NCBI GenBank assembly: GCA_965145485.1
Contig: CBCTCU010000007.1
Span: 27,340 to 91,339, forward strand
Source: CABQCM01 sp965145485
Lineage (GTDB): Bacteria > Bacillota > Clostridia > Oscillospirales > Acutalibacteraceae
DNA length: 64,000 bases
Direction of reading: 5' to 3'
Made by a program: the position numbers and the translations under genes. How positions within the stretch are numbered: position 1 is the stretch's first letter; every line of letters starts with the position of its first letter. The notes below the pieces were generated by a model. The model was not told the origin of the DNA. It was given only the letters and a program-made list of their open reading frames with translations, and did no database searches. Positions 24,190 to 33,044 of this stretch are shown here, piece by piece.

Positions 24190-26190
24190 TCATTCTGCCT
24201 GGCTGTTTTCCCCCGCCATGCGCAACAGCTCAGCCTCGTCGATCACCGGTATCCCCAACGACTGGGCCTTGGTCAGCTTGCTGCCGGCCGCCTCCCCTGC
24301 GACAACATACGACGTCTTTTTGGAAACGCTGGAGGCCGCCTTCCCCCCCTGGCGCTCAATGATGGCAGCCGCCTCATCACGCGTTAAGTTGGGCAGGCTG
24401 CCGGTGAGCACAAAGGTCATCCCGGCCAGACGCTGGCCGCCCGACTGCTCATACGCGCGCATATTGACACCAGCGGCCTTCAGCGCGTCGATCAGGCTGC
24501 GGGTACCGTCGAGCGCAAAGAATTCCACAACGCTTTTGGCCATGATCTCCCCATAGCCGTCGATGGCGTTGATCTCAGGCAGATTGGCGTTCATAATGGC
24601 ATCCATACTGCCAAACCGGGACGCGAGCAGCTTGGCCGCCCTCTGCCCGATATGGCGGATGCCAAGCCCAAACAGCAGCCTCCAAAGATCGTTTTGCCGG
24701 GAGCGGTCGATTGCACGGATGAGATTATCGGCCGATTTATCCCCCATGCGTTCGATGGCGGCCACTTGATCCCGCTCAAGGGAATACAGCTCAGCCTGAT
24801 TGCGCACCAGACCCAGCTCAACCAATTGTACGAGAATGGCGGGGCCCAAACCGTCGATATCCATGGCGTCGCGCGAGGCAAAATGGATGAGATTGCGCAG
24901 CAGCTGAGCAGGGCATTCCGGGTTGAGGCAGCGCAGCGCCGCCTCATCCTCATGGCGGGCTACCGGCGCACCGCAGGAGGGGCAGCGCTCGGGCATGCGG
25001 TAGGGCGTGGCGCCCTCTGGATGAGAGACGACCGAAACCACCTCGGGGATGATATCCCCCGCCTTGCGGACAACAATGGTATCGCCAAGGCAGATGCCCT
25101 TCTCTGCAATAAAGTCCGCGTTATGCAGTACGGCGCGGCTGACAGTAGTGCCCGCCAGATGCACCGGCTCAAACAGCGCGGTGGGGGTCAGCACGCCGGT
25201 GCGGCCAACCTTGACCTCGATATCGAGCAGGCGGGTGTTTTTTTCCTCTGGCGGGTATTTGAAGGCTATGGCCCACTTGGGGAACTTGGAGGTCGATCCC
25301 ATTTTTTGGCGGAGCGAAAAACGGTCGGCCTTGATTACCGCCCCGTCGATGTCATATTCCAGACCGCCGCGCATCTGGCCGATGCGCTCCACCTCCGCGA
25401 TGGCCCCTTCGATCGAATCGCAGCGGGTATAAAAGGGCAACACCGGCAGACCGAGGGAGCGCAGGTAATCGAGCGATTCAATATGGCCGGTCAGCTCAGG
25501 GCCGCCCTCGAGCTGCTGAATGTTAAAAAGGAAAATATCGAGATTCCGGGTGGCGGTCACAGCCGCGTCTTTTTGCCGCAGGGCGCCCGCCGCGGCGTTG
25601 CGTGGGTTTTTGGCCGGTTTTTGATCGTTAAGCTCCTGATACTCCACCAGCTTGATAAAGTTGGACTTGGACATATAGACCTCGCCGCGCACCTCAAGAT
25701 AGGCGGGCGCGCCGGCCAGTTTTTTTGGTATAGAACGAATGGTGCGCAGATTGGCGGTAACATCCTCGCCCACCTGGCCGTCCCCCCGGGTGGAGCCACG
25801 GACAAACTCACCATCACGAAATTCCAGCGACACCGACAAACCATCGATCTTTGGCTCTACGCTATAAACGGGGGCGTCGTCCACCTCACATACCCGCCGG
25901 TCGTATTCACGCAGCTCGTCGAACGAAAAAGCATCCTGCAAGCTCTCCATCGGCACAGCGTGGACAACCGGTGCAAAGCTGGAGGAGGCGTGACCGCCTA
26001 CCCGCTCGGTGAGCGAATCGGGCGAACGCAGGGCGGGAAACCGATCCTCCAACTCTTCCAGTTCCCGAAGGAGCTTGTCATACTCATAGTCGGTAATCTC
26101 CGGCGCGTCCTCGTCGTAGTATTTTTTGGAGTGATATTCCAGTTGCTCTCTCAACTCATTTACCCGCCGCTCGGCTTGGCTCTGATCCAT
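24190..26190 (-). CDS. ligA: NAD-dependent DNA ligase LigA
   Basis: A 666-aa ligase sealing nicks in replication and repair. Order of domains: Ia region with YYDEDAPEITDYEYD (NMN binding), adenylation domain with VEPKIDGLSVSL (catalytic Lys, about residue 115), GSTRGDGQVGEDVTANLRTI, then the OB fold with GRTGVLTPTA, a four-Cys zinc finger (CPSCGAPV...CLNPECPAQ), helix-hairpin-helix repeats, and a C-terminal BRCT domain (LAGMTFVLTGSLPNLTRDEA). Start 26190 is set by AAAAGGTG 10 bases upstream; the longer frame to 26328 has no ribosome site. Single-gene unit here; pcrA, often adjacent in Firmicutes, is absent. Confidence 0.97.
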   Translation of the reverse strand: MDQSQAERRVNELREQLEYHSKKYYDEDAPEITDYEYDKLLRELEELEDRFPALRSPDSLTERVGGHASSSFAPVVHAVPMESLQDAFSFDELREYDRRVCEVDDAPVYSVEPKIDGLSVSLEFRDGEFVRGSTRGDGQVGEDVTANLRTIRSIPKKLAGAPAYLEVRGEVYMSKSNFIKLVEYQELNDQKPAKNPRNAAAGALRQKDAAVTATRNLDIFLFNIQQLEGGPELTGHIESLDYLRSLGLPVLPFYTRCDSIEGAIAEVERIGQMRGGLEYDIDGAVIKADRFSLRQKMGSTSKFPKWAIAFKYPPEEKNTRLLDIEVKVGRTGVLTPTALFEPVHLAGTTVSRAVLHNADFIAEKGICLGDTIVVRKAGDIIPEVVSVVSHPEGATPYRMPERCPSCGAPVARHEDEAALRCLNPECPAQLLRNLIHFASRDAMDIDGLGPAILVQLVELGLVRNQAELYSLERDQVAAIERMGDKSADNLIRAIDRSRQNDLWRLLFGLGIRHIGQRAAKLLASRFGSMDAIMNANLPEINAIDGYGEIMAKSVVEFFALDGTRSLIDALKAAGVNMRAYEQSGGQRLAGMTFVLTGSLPNLTRDEAAAIIERQGGKAASSVSKKTSYVVAGEAAGSKLTKAQSLGIPVIDEAELLRMAGENSQAE

Positions 26191-27178
26191 TGCAATCGAC
26201 ACCTTTTCCATATATGATATAAATAGGATAACCGCAGTTGAAACAATGATCCGTGGTGCTGCTTGTTTTCGTATTACGTAGATTCGCCGCCCTAGGGGCC
26301 GGCGGGGGTGTATACACCGCATATCCAAAACGGTCGCAGTCTATCGCCCATGGTCACCAAAGCGGTCATGAAATCCTTGTAAAATCCCGTATACCAAGTG
26401 GATACTATAAACGCGCAGCGCGCATGGCACCGCACACACTCGTAGGCCGGTGCTTGGAGTTTGAGTATCCTTGCCGTCTTGCAGCGATGATTCCATGAGC
26501 ACACAGCGCAAGTTATCCTTTGCACGCGATCACAGGTCCGTGTTCAAATTACAGTAACAGTATAAGTAGCCACCTGCGGCAAAAATACCATGAACAAACA
26601 GCGTGAATGGCGCTTGCGCATTGACTCAGGCCGGTGCTTGGAATGAAAGTATCCCAGCCATCTGCGGCGATGATTCCATTTAACCATGGCCGTGGCCCGT
26701 GCCCAAAATCCAAATATAACAGCCTTTTATGGCTAATATACCATGAACACGTAGTGTGAATGGTATCCTATGCACATGGCCTCAGGCCCGTGCTCCAAAT
26801 CAAAGTATAATAGCCGTATGCGGCTATTATACCACAGATATCCTTCCGCACGCAACCTTATCCCCCATGTATACCGGCGCATCCACGCGCCCAGTTCGAG
26901 TGCGTTTCTCTGCCCCATAACCATACCCAATCAAACGGCCGACATTCAACCGTGCAAGTGGGTGCGATTGCATTTAAGCGGAATCATTTTGAAATTTCAC
27001 AGTACATTTATGTAGGAGGTTTACATACCGCAGTCGGCTTGACTTGGAGGCCGTATGGAATATTTCAGCGAATTGCTAAAGGGACATGATCCTAGGAATG
27101 ACTTATCGCTGAAACCAAACTGTTCCTACTCCTGTCAACGACACAGGAAATAAATTTTTCTGGAGCAGACATAAAAAT
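26191..27178. other. 1-kb non-coding region between ligA and the dockerin gene
   Basis: Contains the repeat array at 26401-26840. No supported gene was found in 26191-26400 or 26841-27178; frames are short and lack ribosome sites. Confidence 0.6.
26401..26840. repeat. array of degenerate ~90-bp intergenic repeats, about five units
   Basis: Units end in a hairpin of the form GCC-N4/5-TGCGGC followed by ATWCC, seen near 26473, 26569, 26657, 26722 and 26813, and restart with CCATGARCA...AGYGTGAATGG near 26493, 26588, 26677 (degenerate) and 26741. Spacing is about 90 bp, with one shorter unit. A shared core GGCCCGTGCTYCAAAT lies in the middle. Copies differ by many substitutions. Two related units occur at 40245-40435. 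No coding potential. Confidence 0.7.
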
Positions 27179-27206
27179 CAGCGGCAGGATTGATATCCTA
27201 CCGCTG
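27179..27206 (-). terminator. terminator of the dockerin-protein gene
   Basis: CAGCGGCAGGAT pairs with ATCCTACCGCTG (one bulge) and is followed on the minus strand by TGATTTTTATG. It lies 22 bp after the stop. Confidence 0.8.
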
Positions 27207-27228
27207 GCGGATATGGGGAACAAAAAGC

Positions 27229-28680
27229 CTATTGCGCTGCAGGGAAATCTTCGGGGCTCATCAGCTCGACCGAGCACTGCAAAATCATCAGCGCATCTCC
27301 GGCGTCAATGTTGGTGTCGCCATTCACATTGGCCGCCAACTGCTCTGTTTCCGTCAAATCGATCAACTCCACGGAGAACTGAAGTACCATCAAGGCGTCG
27401 CCCGCATCAATACTCTCATCGTCGTTAACGTCGCCGAGGGTATATGGATTTTTCAACTCCTCAATTTTGGCAAGCAGATCGGTGATCTTATCCCTTTTTT
27501 CCTGTGGGATAAGAGCCTGCTGATCATCCGACAAATCTTCCACAGCTGACTGCACCTCAAGAACCGTCTCTTCGTCCTCGAGCGTTACTTCATCCACCGT
27601 CGGCAGAGCGTCGATCGACGCCTCAACCCCAAAGCGGGTACAAGCATCTCTAGCAGTTTCCAGGATATCGAGATTGGTGATGAGGTTCCTGCTGTAGCCA
27701 GCGTCGACATAACCGTCGATGGCGGTGTCAATCGCCTCGATCTCGGTCAGCTTCGCCTCATAGTTGGAGAGGGTAATCTCACCCAGCGCATCAATCTGGT
27801 CAATGATCACATCGGCCGCCGCCTGTGCCTCCATGGTTCTATAAGCGTTCCAAACCTCATCCATCTTTTCGCTGTTGGAAATCATAAAGTTAGGGAACTC
27901 GGCCAAATAGCCGTCTAGCTTGGCCTTCGCGCTTTCAATGCTCTCCCTGAGCGCATCGACCGTATCGACGGTGGGGACCTCCAAAGCCTCAACAATCCCC
28001 TCCATCTCGGCCTCGGCAGCCGCACGGTCATCATAGAAGCTCTGCTTGGCGATAATCAGGCAGTCAAAATACCAGTCGATTTCATTGAAATTGTCGACAT
28101 CAGTTATCCAGGAAACACGAACGTGATCTATATTATCCGGATTCAGGGTCCAGCCGGGCAATGCACTGTCCGCTACCACGTGGCTAAGACGGTGCCAGCC
28201 GGCCTCCTGGTTTTCAAAATCAAAGCTATAATTGTAGCTGTCATCCCCAGCCGGTTCCCCGCTTCCATTGTCGTTTTCTGGATCAACATAATTGATCTGG
28301 ATTTGGTCGAGTTCCTTTGTTTCATAACCGTTGTAAAGCGACAACTCAGAAATGGGATACTCCGCAATACTCACAATGTCTTCCGTGGTGATTTTGAGCA
28401 TCATGGCAAAATTGCCAATCCAGGGGATGCCGCCAGCGGGCATATCGACAAAAAGACTTTCCTCCCCCTGAAGAACAACGTCGGTATCCTCATACAACTG
28501 TGCCAAGTCAGCGGTAGGATGCTGTAAAACCACATTGTCCATCGACCCGTCAAACAAAATCAGTACATCGTCCCTCGTCGACTGGGGAATCTCGGCAGGA
28601 GATACCTCTGCCGACACAGGAATCACCAGCATCGTTGCCATCATTGCCACTAACAGCAACAGGCTCCAAACTTTTTTCAT
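27229..28680 (-). CDS. secreted protein with C-terminal type I dockerin
   Basis: A 483-aa exported protein: Sec signal peptide (KKVWSLLLLVAMMATMLVI, cleavage after VSA), an N-terminal region of about 190 residues (ILFDGSMDNVVL, then aromatic beta strands such as YNYSFDFENQEAGWHRL) that looks like a carbohydrate-binding beta-sandwich, a long helical region of repeated IDAL/ESAKAKLDGY type, and a dockerin with two calcium loops, GDVNDDESIDAGDALMVLQ and VNGDTNIDAGDALMILQ. Dockerins bind cohesins of scaffoldins, so it may join a cellulosome-like complex or the cell surface. No catalytic domain is recognised. Start 28680 follows GGGAGG. Preceded by a promoter with a leader of about 268 nt. Confidence 0.85.
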   Translation of the reverse strand: MKKVWSLLLLVAMMATMLVIPVSAEVSPAEIPQSTRDDVLILFDGSMDNVVLQHPTADLAQLYEDTDVVLQGEESLFVDMPAGGIPWIGNFAMMLKITTEDIVSIAEYPISELSLYNGYETKELDQIQINYVDPENDNGSGEPAGDDSYNYSFDFENQEAGWHRLSHVVADSALPGWTLNPDNIDHVRVSWITDVDNFNEIDWYFDCLIIAKQSFYDDRAAAEAEMEGIVEALEVPTVDTVDALRESIESAKAKLDGYLAEFPNFMISNSEKMDEVWNAYRTMEAQAAADVIIDQIDALGEITLSNYEAKLTEIEAIDTAIDGYVDAGYSRNLITNLDILETARDACTRFGVEASIDALPTVDEVTLEDEETVLEVQSAVEDLSDDQQALIPQEKRDKITDLLAKIEELKNPYTLGDVNDDESIDAGDALMVLQFSVELIDLTETEQLAANVNGDTNIDAGDALMILQCSVELMSPEDFPAAQ

Positions 28681-28948
28681 AGCACTTCAACCTCCCATTT
28701 ATCTTGCCGCCCATCCACAGTGTCCGGGCGGAACAGCCAGTTCCATCCGCCGCCCCCTAAAAAGCGGCGGTCGCATTTGTATGCATGGCATACTATAAAT
28801 CAATTACGCTATCGCGTTCTAGCCCATACGAAAAACATCCGGCGCATCGATAGCCATCGATAAAACCCATCCTATTCGGCGTACCACCGTTGGCTGGAAT
28901 GAGAAGGTTGCTATTGATATTGTGATTTTGATGGGTTATCGCTGAATT
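28681..28948 (-). promoter_or_regulatory. hairpin-rich 5' leader of the dockerin gene
   Basis: Three successive hairpins in the transcribed leader: CCGCCGC/GCGGCGG (28747-28770), GGAAC/GTTCC (28730-28744) and CCGCCC/GGGCGG (28707-28731, overlapping the second). The last two cannot form fully together. No known riboswitch consensus was recognised. Confidence 0.45.
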
Positions 28949-28954
28949 GTATAC

Positions 28955-28983
28955 ATTATACTCACTTTTCGATTCATTGTCAA
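28955..28983 (-). promoter_or_regulatory. consensus sigma-A promoter of the dockerin gene
   Basis: TTGACA (28983-28978), 17-base spacer, TATAAT (28960-28955) on the minus strand, about 268 nt upstream of the start codon. Confidence 0.85.
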
Positions 28984-29180
28984 CTGCTTATAGTAATTCT
29001 GACTTTCTCAATTTGATGGACCTCACGGTTTTGCAAATCATTGGAAGGCGTTTTCATATTACCGAATGGATGCGGGCCCCATCATACCTTGCTCGGTCAA
29101 ATTTCCGCATGGGTTGCATCCCGACGTCTTGCATAGCCATCATAGGGAGTTTACCGCCCCATCTCCCACGCAAAAAGCAA

Positions 29181-29217
29181 GGGACCCGCCGCCTGTAACC
29201 TACAGACGGCGGGCCCC
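29181..29217. terminator. strong bidirectional terminator
   Basis: GGGACCCGCCGCCTGT pairs with ACAGACGGCGGGCCCC (two mismatches) around a 5-base loop, with T runs on both sides. It probably serves the P-loop gene on the minus strand. Confidence 0.85.
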
Positions 29218-29316
29218 TTTTTTATAAATAGTTGAATGCTTCGGTCTTTGCCCCAGAGGCCGACTATCGTATCACAGCATCTTGCGGATTGTGCTTGCGT
29301 CCCCAAGGAGGAAAAG

Positions 29317-29733
29317 CTAAATCACTTTCGCAAAATGCTCTATCCCGGCCGGCAACTCCGACGCGTCGCAGGAGACCGTAAAGGTAAAACGGGTATTGGA
29401 CTCCTCCGCCAGCACGGATATACGGTCCAGGAAATGGGCCAGGGCGTCAAAATCACGGCCGCCGATTTTGAGGGTAGCGTCGCCAAAGACATCGGTCAAA
29501 TCGTAGTTGCCGGCGCACAAGCCGCTGAGCATGCCGTAATATTCCTCATACCCGTTGATCCCATAAGCCTCCGTGTCCACCAGCCGGACACGATGCGCAA
29601 CGTCGAAGGTCAGCTTCTGCCCTTTTTCCACACAGACGACGTTTCCACGGCTGGCCTCGGCCGCATGATTTACCAGGTCGATCAAGCGCTTGGTCTTTCC
29701 CGAACCCTTGTTTCCGACAATAATGGATACCAT
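29317..29733 (-). CDS. small P-loop ATP-binding protein
   Basis: A 138-aa protein with a Walker A motif at its N-terminus, VSIIVGNKGSGKTKRLIDL, and a candidate Walker B-like strand near NVVCVEKGQ. The rest, including YGINGYEEYYGMLSGLCAGN and DFDALAHFLDRISVLAEES, is conserved in size but without an obvious catalytic signature. Proteins of this kind are widespread in clostridia and usually annotated as ATP-binding. Start 29733 is fixed by GGTGGAGG 6 bases upstream; the frame from 29769 has no ribosome site. Monocistronic between pgi and a terminator. Role unknown; possibly a kinase-like or thymidine-kinase-fold protein. Confidence 0.75.
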   Translation of the reverse strand: MVSIIVGNKGSGKTKRLIDLVNHAAEASRGNVVCVEKGQKLTFDVAHRVRLVDTEAYGINGYEEYYGMLSGLCAGNYDLTDVFGDATLKIGGRDFDALAHFLDRISVLAEESNTRFTFTVSCDASELPAGIEHFAKVI

Positions 29734-29957
29734 TTTGACCTCCACCACGCCCTGTCCAACCGGCTTCAACCGATCCCCGCATCTTCAGCGGAAAGCCTGT
29801 GCAGCCGCATGGTATCTTTCAAAGCATCCCATACGGAGTCAAGGCAAACTCATCACTCGGTTTGAAACCGGCATCGGCTCGGGCGCTCTCCGCTTTTTCG
29901 GCAGCGGCACGCCGAAATTTTTGGTAACGGCGGCTCGCGCCGCCTTATCTGGGCCTA

Positions 29958-31298
29958 TCAGTCGGTAAGACGCTGCTCCAGTGCGGCTCGCTGCTCCTCA
30001 TAGCCCGGCTTGCCGAGCAGAGCAAACATATTCTTTTTGTAGCTTTCCACACCGGGCTGATTAAAGGGATTTACCCCCAGCAGATAGCCTGAAATGGCGC
30101 AGGCCTTTTCAAAGAAATACACCATCCAGCCGAAGTGGTATTCATCCGCCTTGTCCAGCTCGAGAACGAGGTTGGGCACCCCGCCGTCGTTGTGGGCAAG
30201 GATGGTGCCCTCAAAAGCCTTGCGGTTGACAAAGGACATCTCTTTCCCCGCCAGGAAATTCAGGCCGTCCCCGTCGTCGGCCTCCCGGCTCAACGGGATA
30301 TCCCTAGAGGGCTGGTCGATCCACACGACCGTTTCAAACAGCATGCGCACCCCGTCCTGGATATACTGCCCCAGGGAATGGAGATCGGTCGAAAAGATGG
30401 CCGAGGCCGGGAAGAGGCCCTTATTGTCCTTCCCCTCGCTTTCGCCGTAAAGCTGCTTGTACCATTCAGCCATCGTGGCCATGCGCGGCTCATAAGCCGT
30501 TAGCATCTCGACAGCGTAGCCCTTGCGGTATAATATATTGCGCAGCGCGGCGTAACGGTAGCAGTCGTTGGATGCGATATCCGCCCTATCGTACGCAGTG
30601 CGGGCATCGGCTGCGCCGCGCATCATGGCCTCGATATCGGCGCCGCTCACGGCGATGGGCAACAGCCCCACAGCCGTTAGTACCGAATAGCGCCCGCCAA
30701 CATCGTCGGGGACGACAAAACTCTCGTATCCTTCAGCGTCGGCAAGCTGCTTTAAGGTGCCGCGCGCGCGGTCGGTGGTGCAGTAAATGCGCTTTCTGGC
30801 CTCGTCAAGGCCATATCGATCCTCCAAATACCGGCGGAAAATCCGGAAAGCGATTGCCGGCTCGGTGGTGGTGCCCGACTTGGAGATGACGTTGACCGAT
30901 ACGCGGCGGCCCTCGCACAACTCCAGAAGCTCGCTGAGCGCATCGGGGCTGATGCTATTGCCCGCAAAATAGATATCGGGCGTGTCTTTCTTTTTATTAT
31001 TATACAGCGGCGAATGGATAAACTCGATCGCGGCGCGCGCACCGAGATAGGATCCGCCAATGCCAATGACGATGAGAACGTCGCTGTCCGAACGGATGCG
31101 CTCGGCCGCGCGCTGGATGCGGGAGAACTCGTCGGGGTCGTAACGAACCGGCAGATCAAGCCAGCCTATAAAATCGTTGCCCAGCCCGGTTCCTTCGTGC
31201 AACTGCCGGTGAGCAGCCTCCACCTGAGGCGCAATGCCAGCAAGCTCATCCTCGCGCACAAAATTGGACGCGTATTTGGTAAGGAGGGTAAAAGACAT
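29958..31298 (-). CDS. pgi: glucose-6-phosphate isomerase
   Basis: A 446-aa SIS-fold enzyme interconverting glucose-6-phosphate and fructose-6-phosphate. Motifs: VIGIGGSYLGARAAIEF near residue 80, NVISKSGTTTEPAIAFRIFR (phosphate binding), VPDDVGGRYSVLTAVGLLP, and the catalytic HNDGGVPNL and NPFNQPGVESYKKNMFALLG near the C-terminus. The length and sequence match the shorter Firmicutes Pgi. The ATG at 31298 follows AAAAGGGCGG. Its own promoter lies at 31362-31390, so it is probably transcribed alone. Confidence 0.96.
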   Translation of the reverse strand: MSFTLLTKYASNFVREDELAGIAPQVEAAHRQLHEGTGLGNDFIGWLDLPVRYDPDEFSRIQRAAERIRSDSDVLIVIGIGGSYLGARAAIEFIHSPLYNNKKKDTPDIYFAGNSISPDALSELLELCEGRRVSVNVISKSGTTTEPAIAFRIFRRYLEDRYGLDEARKRIYCTTDRARGTLKQLADAEGYESFVVPDDVGGRYSVLTAVGLLPIAVSGADIEAMMRGAADARTAYDRADIASNDCYRYAALRNILYRKGYAVEMLTAYEPRMATMAEWYKQLYGESEGKDNKGLFPASAIFSTDLHSLGQYIQDGVRMLFETVVWIDQPSRDIPLSREADDGDGLNFLAGKEMSFVNRKAFEGTILAHNDGGVPNLVLELDKADEYHFGWMVYFFEKACAISGYLLGVNPFNQPGVESYKKNMFALLGKPGYEEQRAALEQRLTD

Positions 31299-31361
31299 GC
31301 GATAAACCGCCCTTTTCTATAATTTTATACAACCCGCTCAAGCTTTTTTCTCTGTAGTGGT

Positions 31362-31390
31362 ATTATAACCCATTGACGGGGCAAATTCAA
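31362..31390 (-). promoter_or_regulatory. promoter of pgi
   Basis: TTGAAT (31390-31385), 17-base spacer and perfect TATAAT (31367-31362) on the minus strand, about 64 bp upstream of the start codon. Confidence 0.8.
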
Positions 31391-31570
31391 GTCTTGGGGG
31401 ATCAATTCACAAATTGTTTTCATTGCATCCACGCTTGTTTGGCTAGCCGGTATTGTGGTACTAACACGAAAGTACATGGCCATTTTCGGCCGCAAAAAGT
31501 ATGGACGTTGTAAGAGCACAAAACGATTGGTCTCAAACCGCCCGGCGGACGGTGGCTCTCCATGCCAAAA

Positions 31571-31605
31571 CCGCCCGCCCCTGCAAAGATGCAACGGACG
31601 GGCGG
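31571..31605 (-). terminator. terminator of the carboxypeptidase gene
   Basis: CCGCCCG pairs with CGGGCGG, flanked by T runs (GGTTTTGG on the minus strand). It lies 64 bp after the stop. Confidence 0.75.
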
Positions 31606-31668
31606 TTTCCTTTTGCCATTCGATACCTGGGCATTATGATGGGACGGCTGCCGATGAATCCGCTAAAT

Positions 31669-32916
31669 TTACAGTCGGATGAGAGAGCCGAGCAGGCGGG
31701 CCAACGCCTTGCCAAAGCTCATTTTTTCCACTGCATTGGCAGCCGACAGTTGGCATTCCCCCACCACCTCGTCATCGAGGGTGAAGGTGATTTTCCCCAG
31801 AAGCTGCCCCTGGGCGACCGGCGCTTCGACATCGGCGGGCAGGTTGACGCTGGGCGTTACCGCGTCCTGCCGGCCCTTGGGGACGAGAATGGTGTCCATC
31901 ACCTCATAGGTGACCGGAACGGTCTCCTGTGTGCCATGGTTGACCTTGACGTCGCCAAGCGGGATCTGGCTCATATCAATCGAAACGATCCCCCAGTTGG
32001 CAAAGCCGAAGTCAAGCAGCTTTTTCGCATCCGAAAAGCGCAGGTCGCTGGTTTCGCCGTCGAGCACGACCGCGACCAGCTCCATGCCGTCCCGCTCGGC
32101 CGAGGCCGACACGCAAAAGCCGGCCTGATCGGTCGTGCCGGTCTTGAGCCCCGTGGTGCCCTGATAAAAGCGCACCAGCTTATTGGTATTGACCAGCTGG
32201 GTCGAGCCGCCGCGCAGATAGTCGATCCAGATTTGGGAGAATTCTTTGATCAGATCATGCTGCAGCAGGGCTCGGGACATAATGGCGATATCCCGGGCGG
32301 TGCTGTAGTGGTTTTCAGCATCCAGGCCGCAACAATTGACAAAGTGGGTGCCGGTCATGCCAAGCTGGGCCGCGCGCTCGTTCATCAGATTGACAAAGGC
32401 CTCCTCGCTGCCGGCGACCAGCTCGCCCAGCGCGGTTGCCGCGTCGTTGGCCGAGGCGACCGCCGTCGCTTTGAGCATGTCGTACACCGACATGGTCTCT
32501 CCCACCTCAAGCCATATCTGCGAGCCTCCCATGCTGCTGGCATGCTCGCTGACCGAAACCTGAGTGTCCATGGTGAACTTTCCAGCCTCGATGGCCTCCA
32601 TGACCAGAAGCATGGTCATAATCTTGGTAATCGAAGCGGGGGCCCGCTGCTCGTCGGCATTGTTTTCATAAAGCACCTGTCCTGTGGAGACCTCCATCAA
32701 AATCGTCGAGGTAGCCGAAAGCTGCAGCTCCTCTGCCGTAGCGGGCACGGTCGAGGCGGGGACCGATTCTATTTCAAAATTTTGAAAGAGGGTCTCGCTG
32801 TTGTATTCGGTAGCGATGGGGACGCCGTCCTCCTCCACTTCGTCGGCCATCCCTCCCAGTGGCAACAGCATCGAGCAGATCAGAAAAACCGCGATAACCG
32901 GCAGCCATTTTTTCAT
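31669..32916 (-). CDS. D-alanyl-D-alanine carboxypeptidase (DacF/PBP5 family)
   Basis: A 415-aa secreted low-molecular-weight PBP that trims the terminal D-Ala of peptidoglycan stems. Signal peptide at residues 1 to about 25 (MKKWLPVIAVFLICSMLLPL). Peptidase S11 motifs: PASITKIMTMLL with the SxxK serine, TAVASANDAATALG (SxN) and GLKTGTTDQAGF (KTG). A PBP5-type C-terminal beta domain follows, then an amphipathic end (MSFGKALARLLGSLIRL) that probably anchors to the membrane. Start 32916 follows GGAGGTG. It could be vegetative DacA or sporulation DacF. Divergent from alr, which supplies D-Ala, so both touch D-alanine metabolism. Confidence 0.92.
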   Translation of the reverse strand: MKKWLPVIAVFLICSMLLPLGGMADEVEEDGVPIATEYNSETLFQNFEIESVPASTVPATAEELQLSATSTILMEVSTGQVLYENNADEQRAPASITKIMTMLLVMEAIEAGKFTMDTQVSVSEHASSMGGSQIWLEVGETMSVYDMLKATAVASANDAATALGELVAGSEEAFVNLMNERAAQLGMTGTHFVNCCGLDAENHYSTARDIAIMSRALLQHDLIKEFSQIWIDYLRGGSTQLVNTNKLVRFYQGTTGLKTGTTDQAGFCVSASAERDGMELVAVVLDGETSDLRFSDAKKLLDFGFANWGIVSIDMSQIPLGDVKVNHGTQETVPVTYEVMDTILVPKGRQDAVTPSVNLPADVEAPVAQGQLLGKITFTLDDEVVGECQLSAANAVEKMSFGKALARLLGSLIRL

Positions 32917-32983
32917 GGATTTCACACCTCCGTGATTCATTCAGTAATACTATGCGCCGGCAGGACAAAATATCCATTTCTCA

Positions 32984-33012
32984 TTGACTTTCCAACCGAA
33001 GGGAGATAGAAT
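32984..33012 (+). promoter_or_regulatory. promoter of alr
   Basis: TTGACT (32984-32989), 17-base spacer and TAGAAT (33007-33012). The expected start is about 25 bases before the alr start codon. Confidence 0.8.
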
Positions 33013-33044
33013 AAATCATATTCTATGAATGGGAGGTTTCCGGA

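Noticed and set aside
24190..26190. Recoding or split within ligA
   Set aside because: All domains, from the NMN-binding region to BRCT, are in one continuous frame of normal length.
26401..26840. CRISPR array
   Set aside because: Units are ~90 bp, diverged throughout, with no constant repeat and variable spacer pattern and no cas genes.
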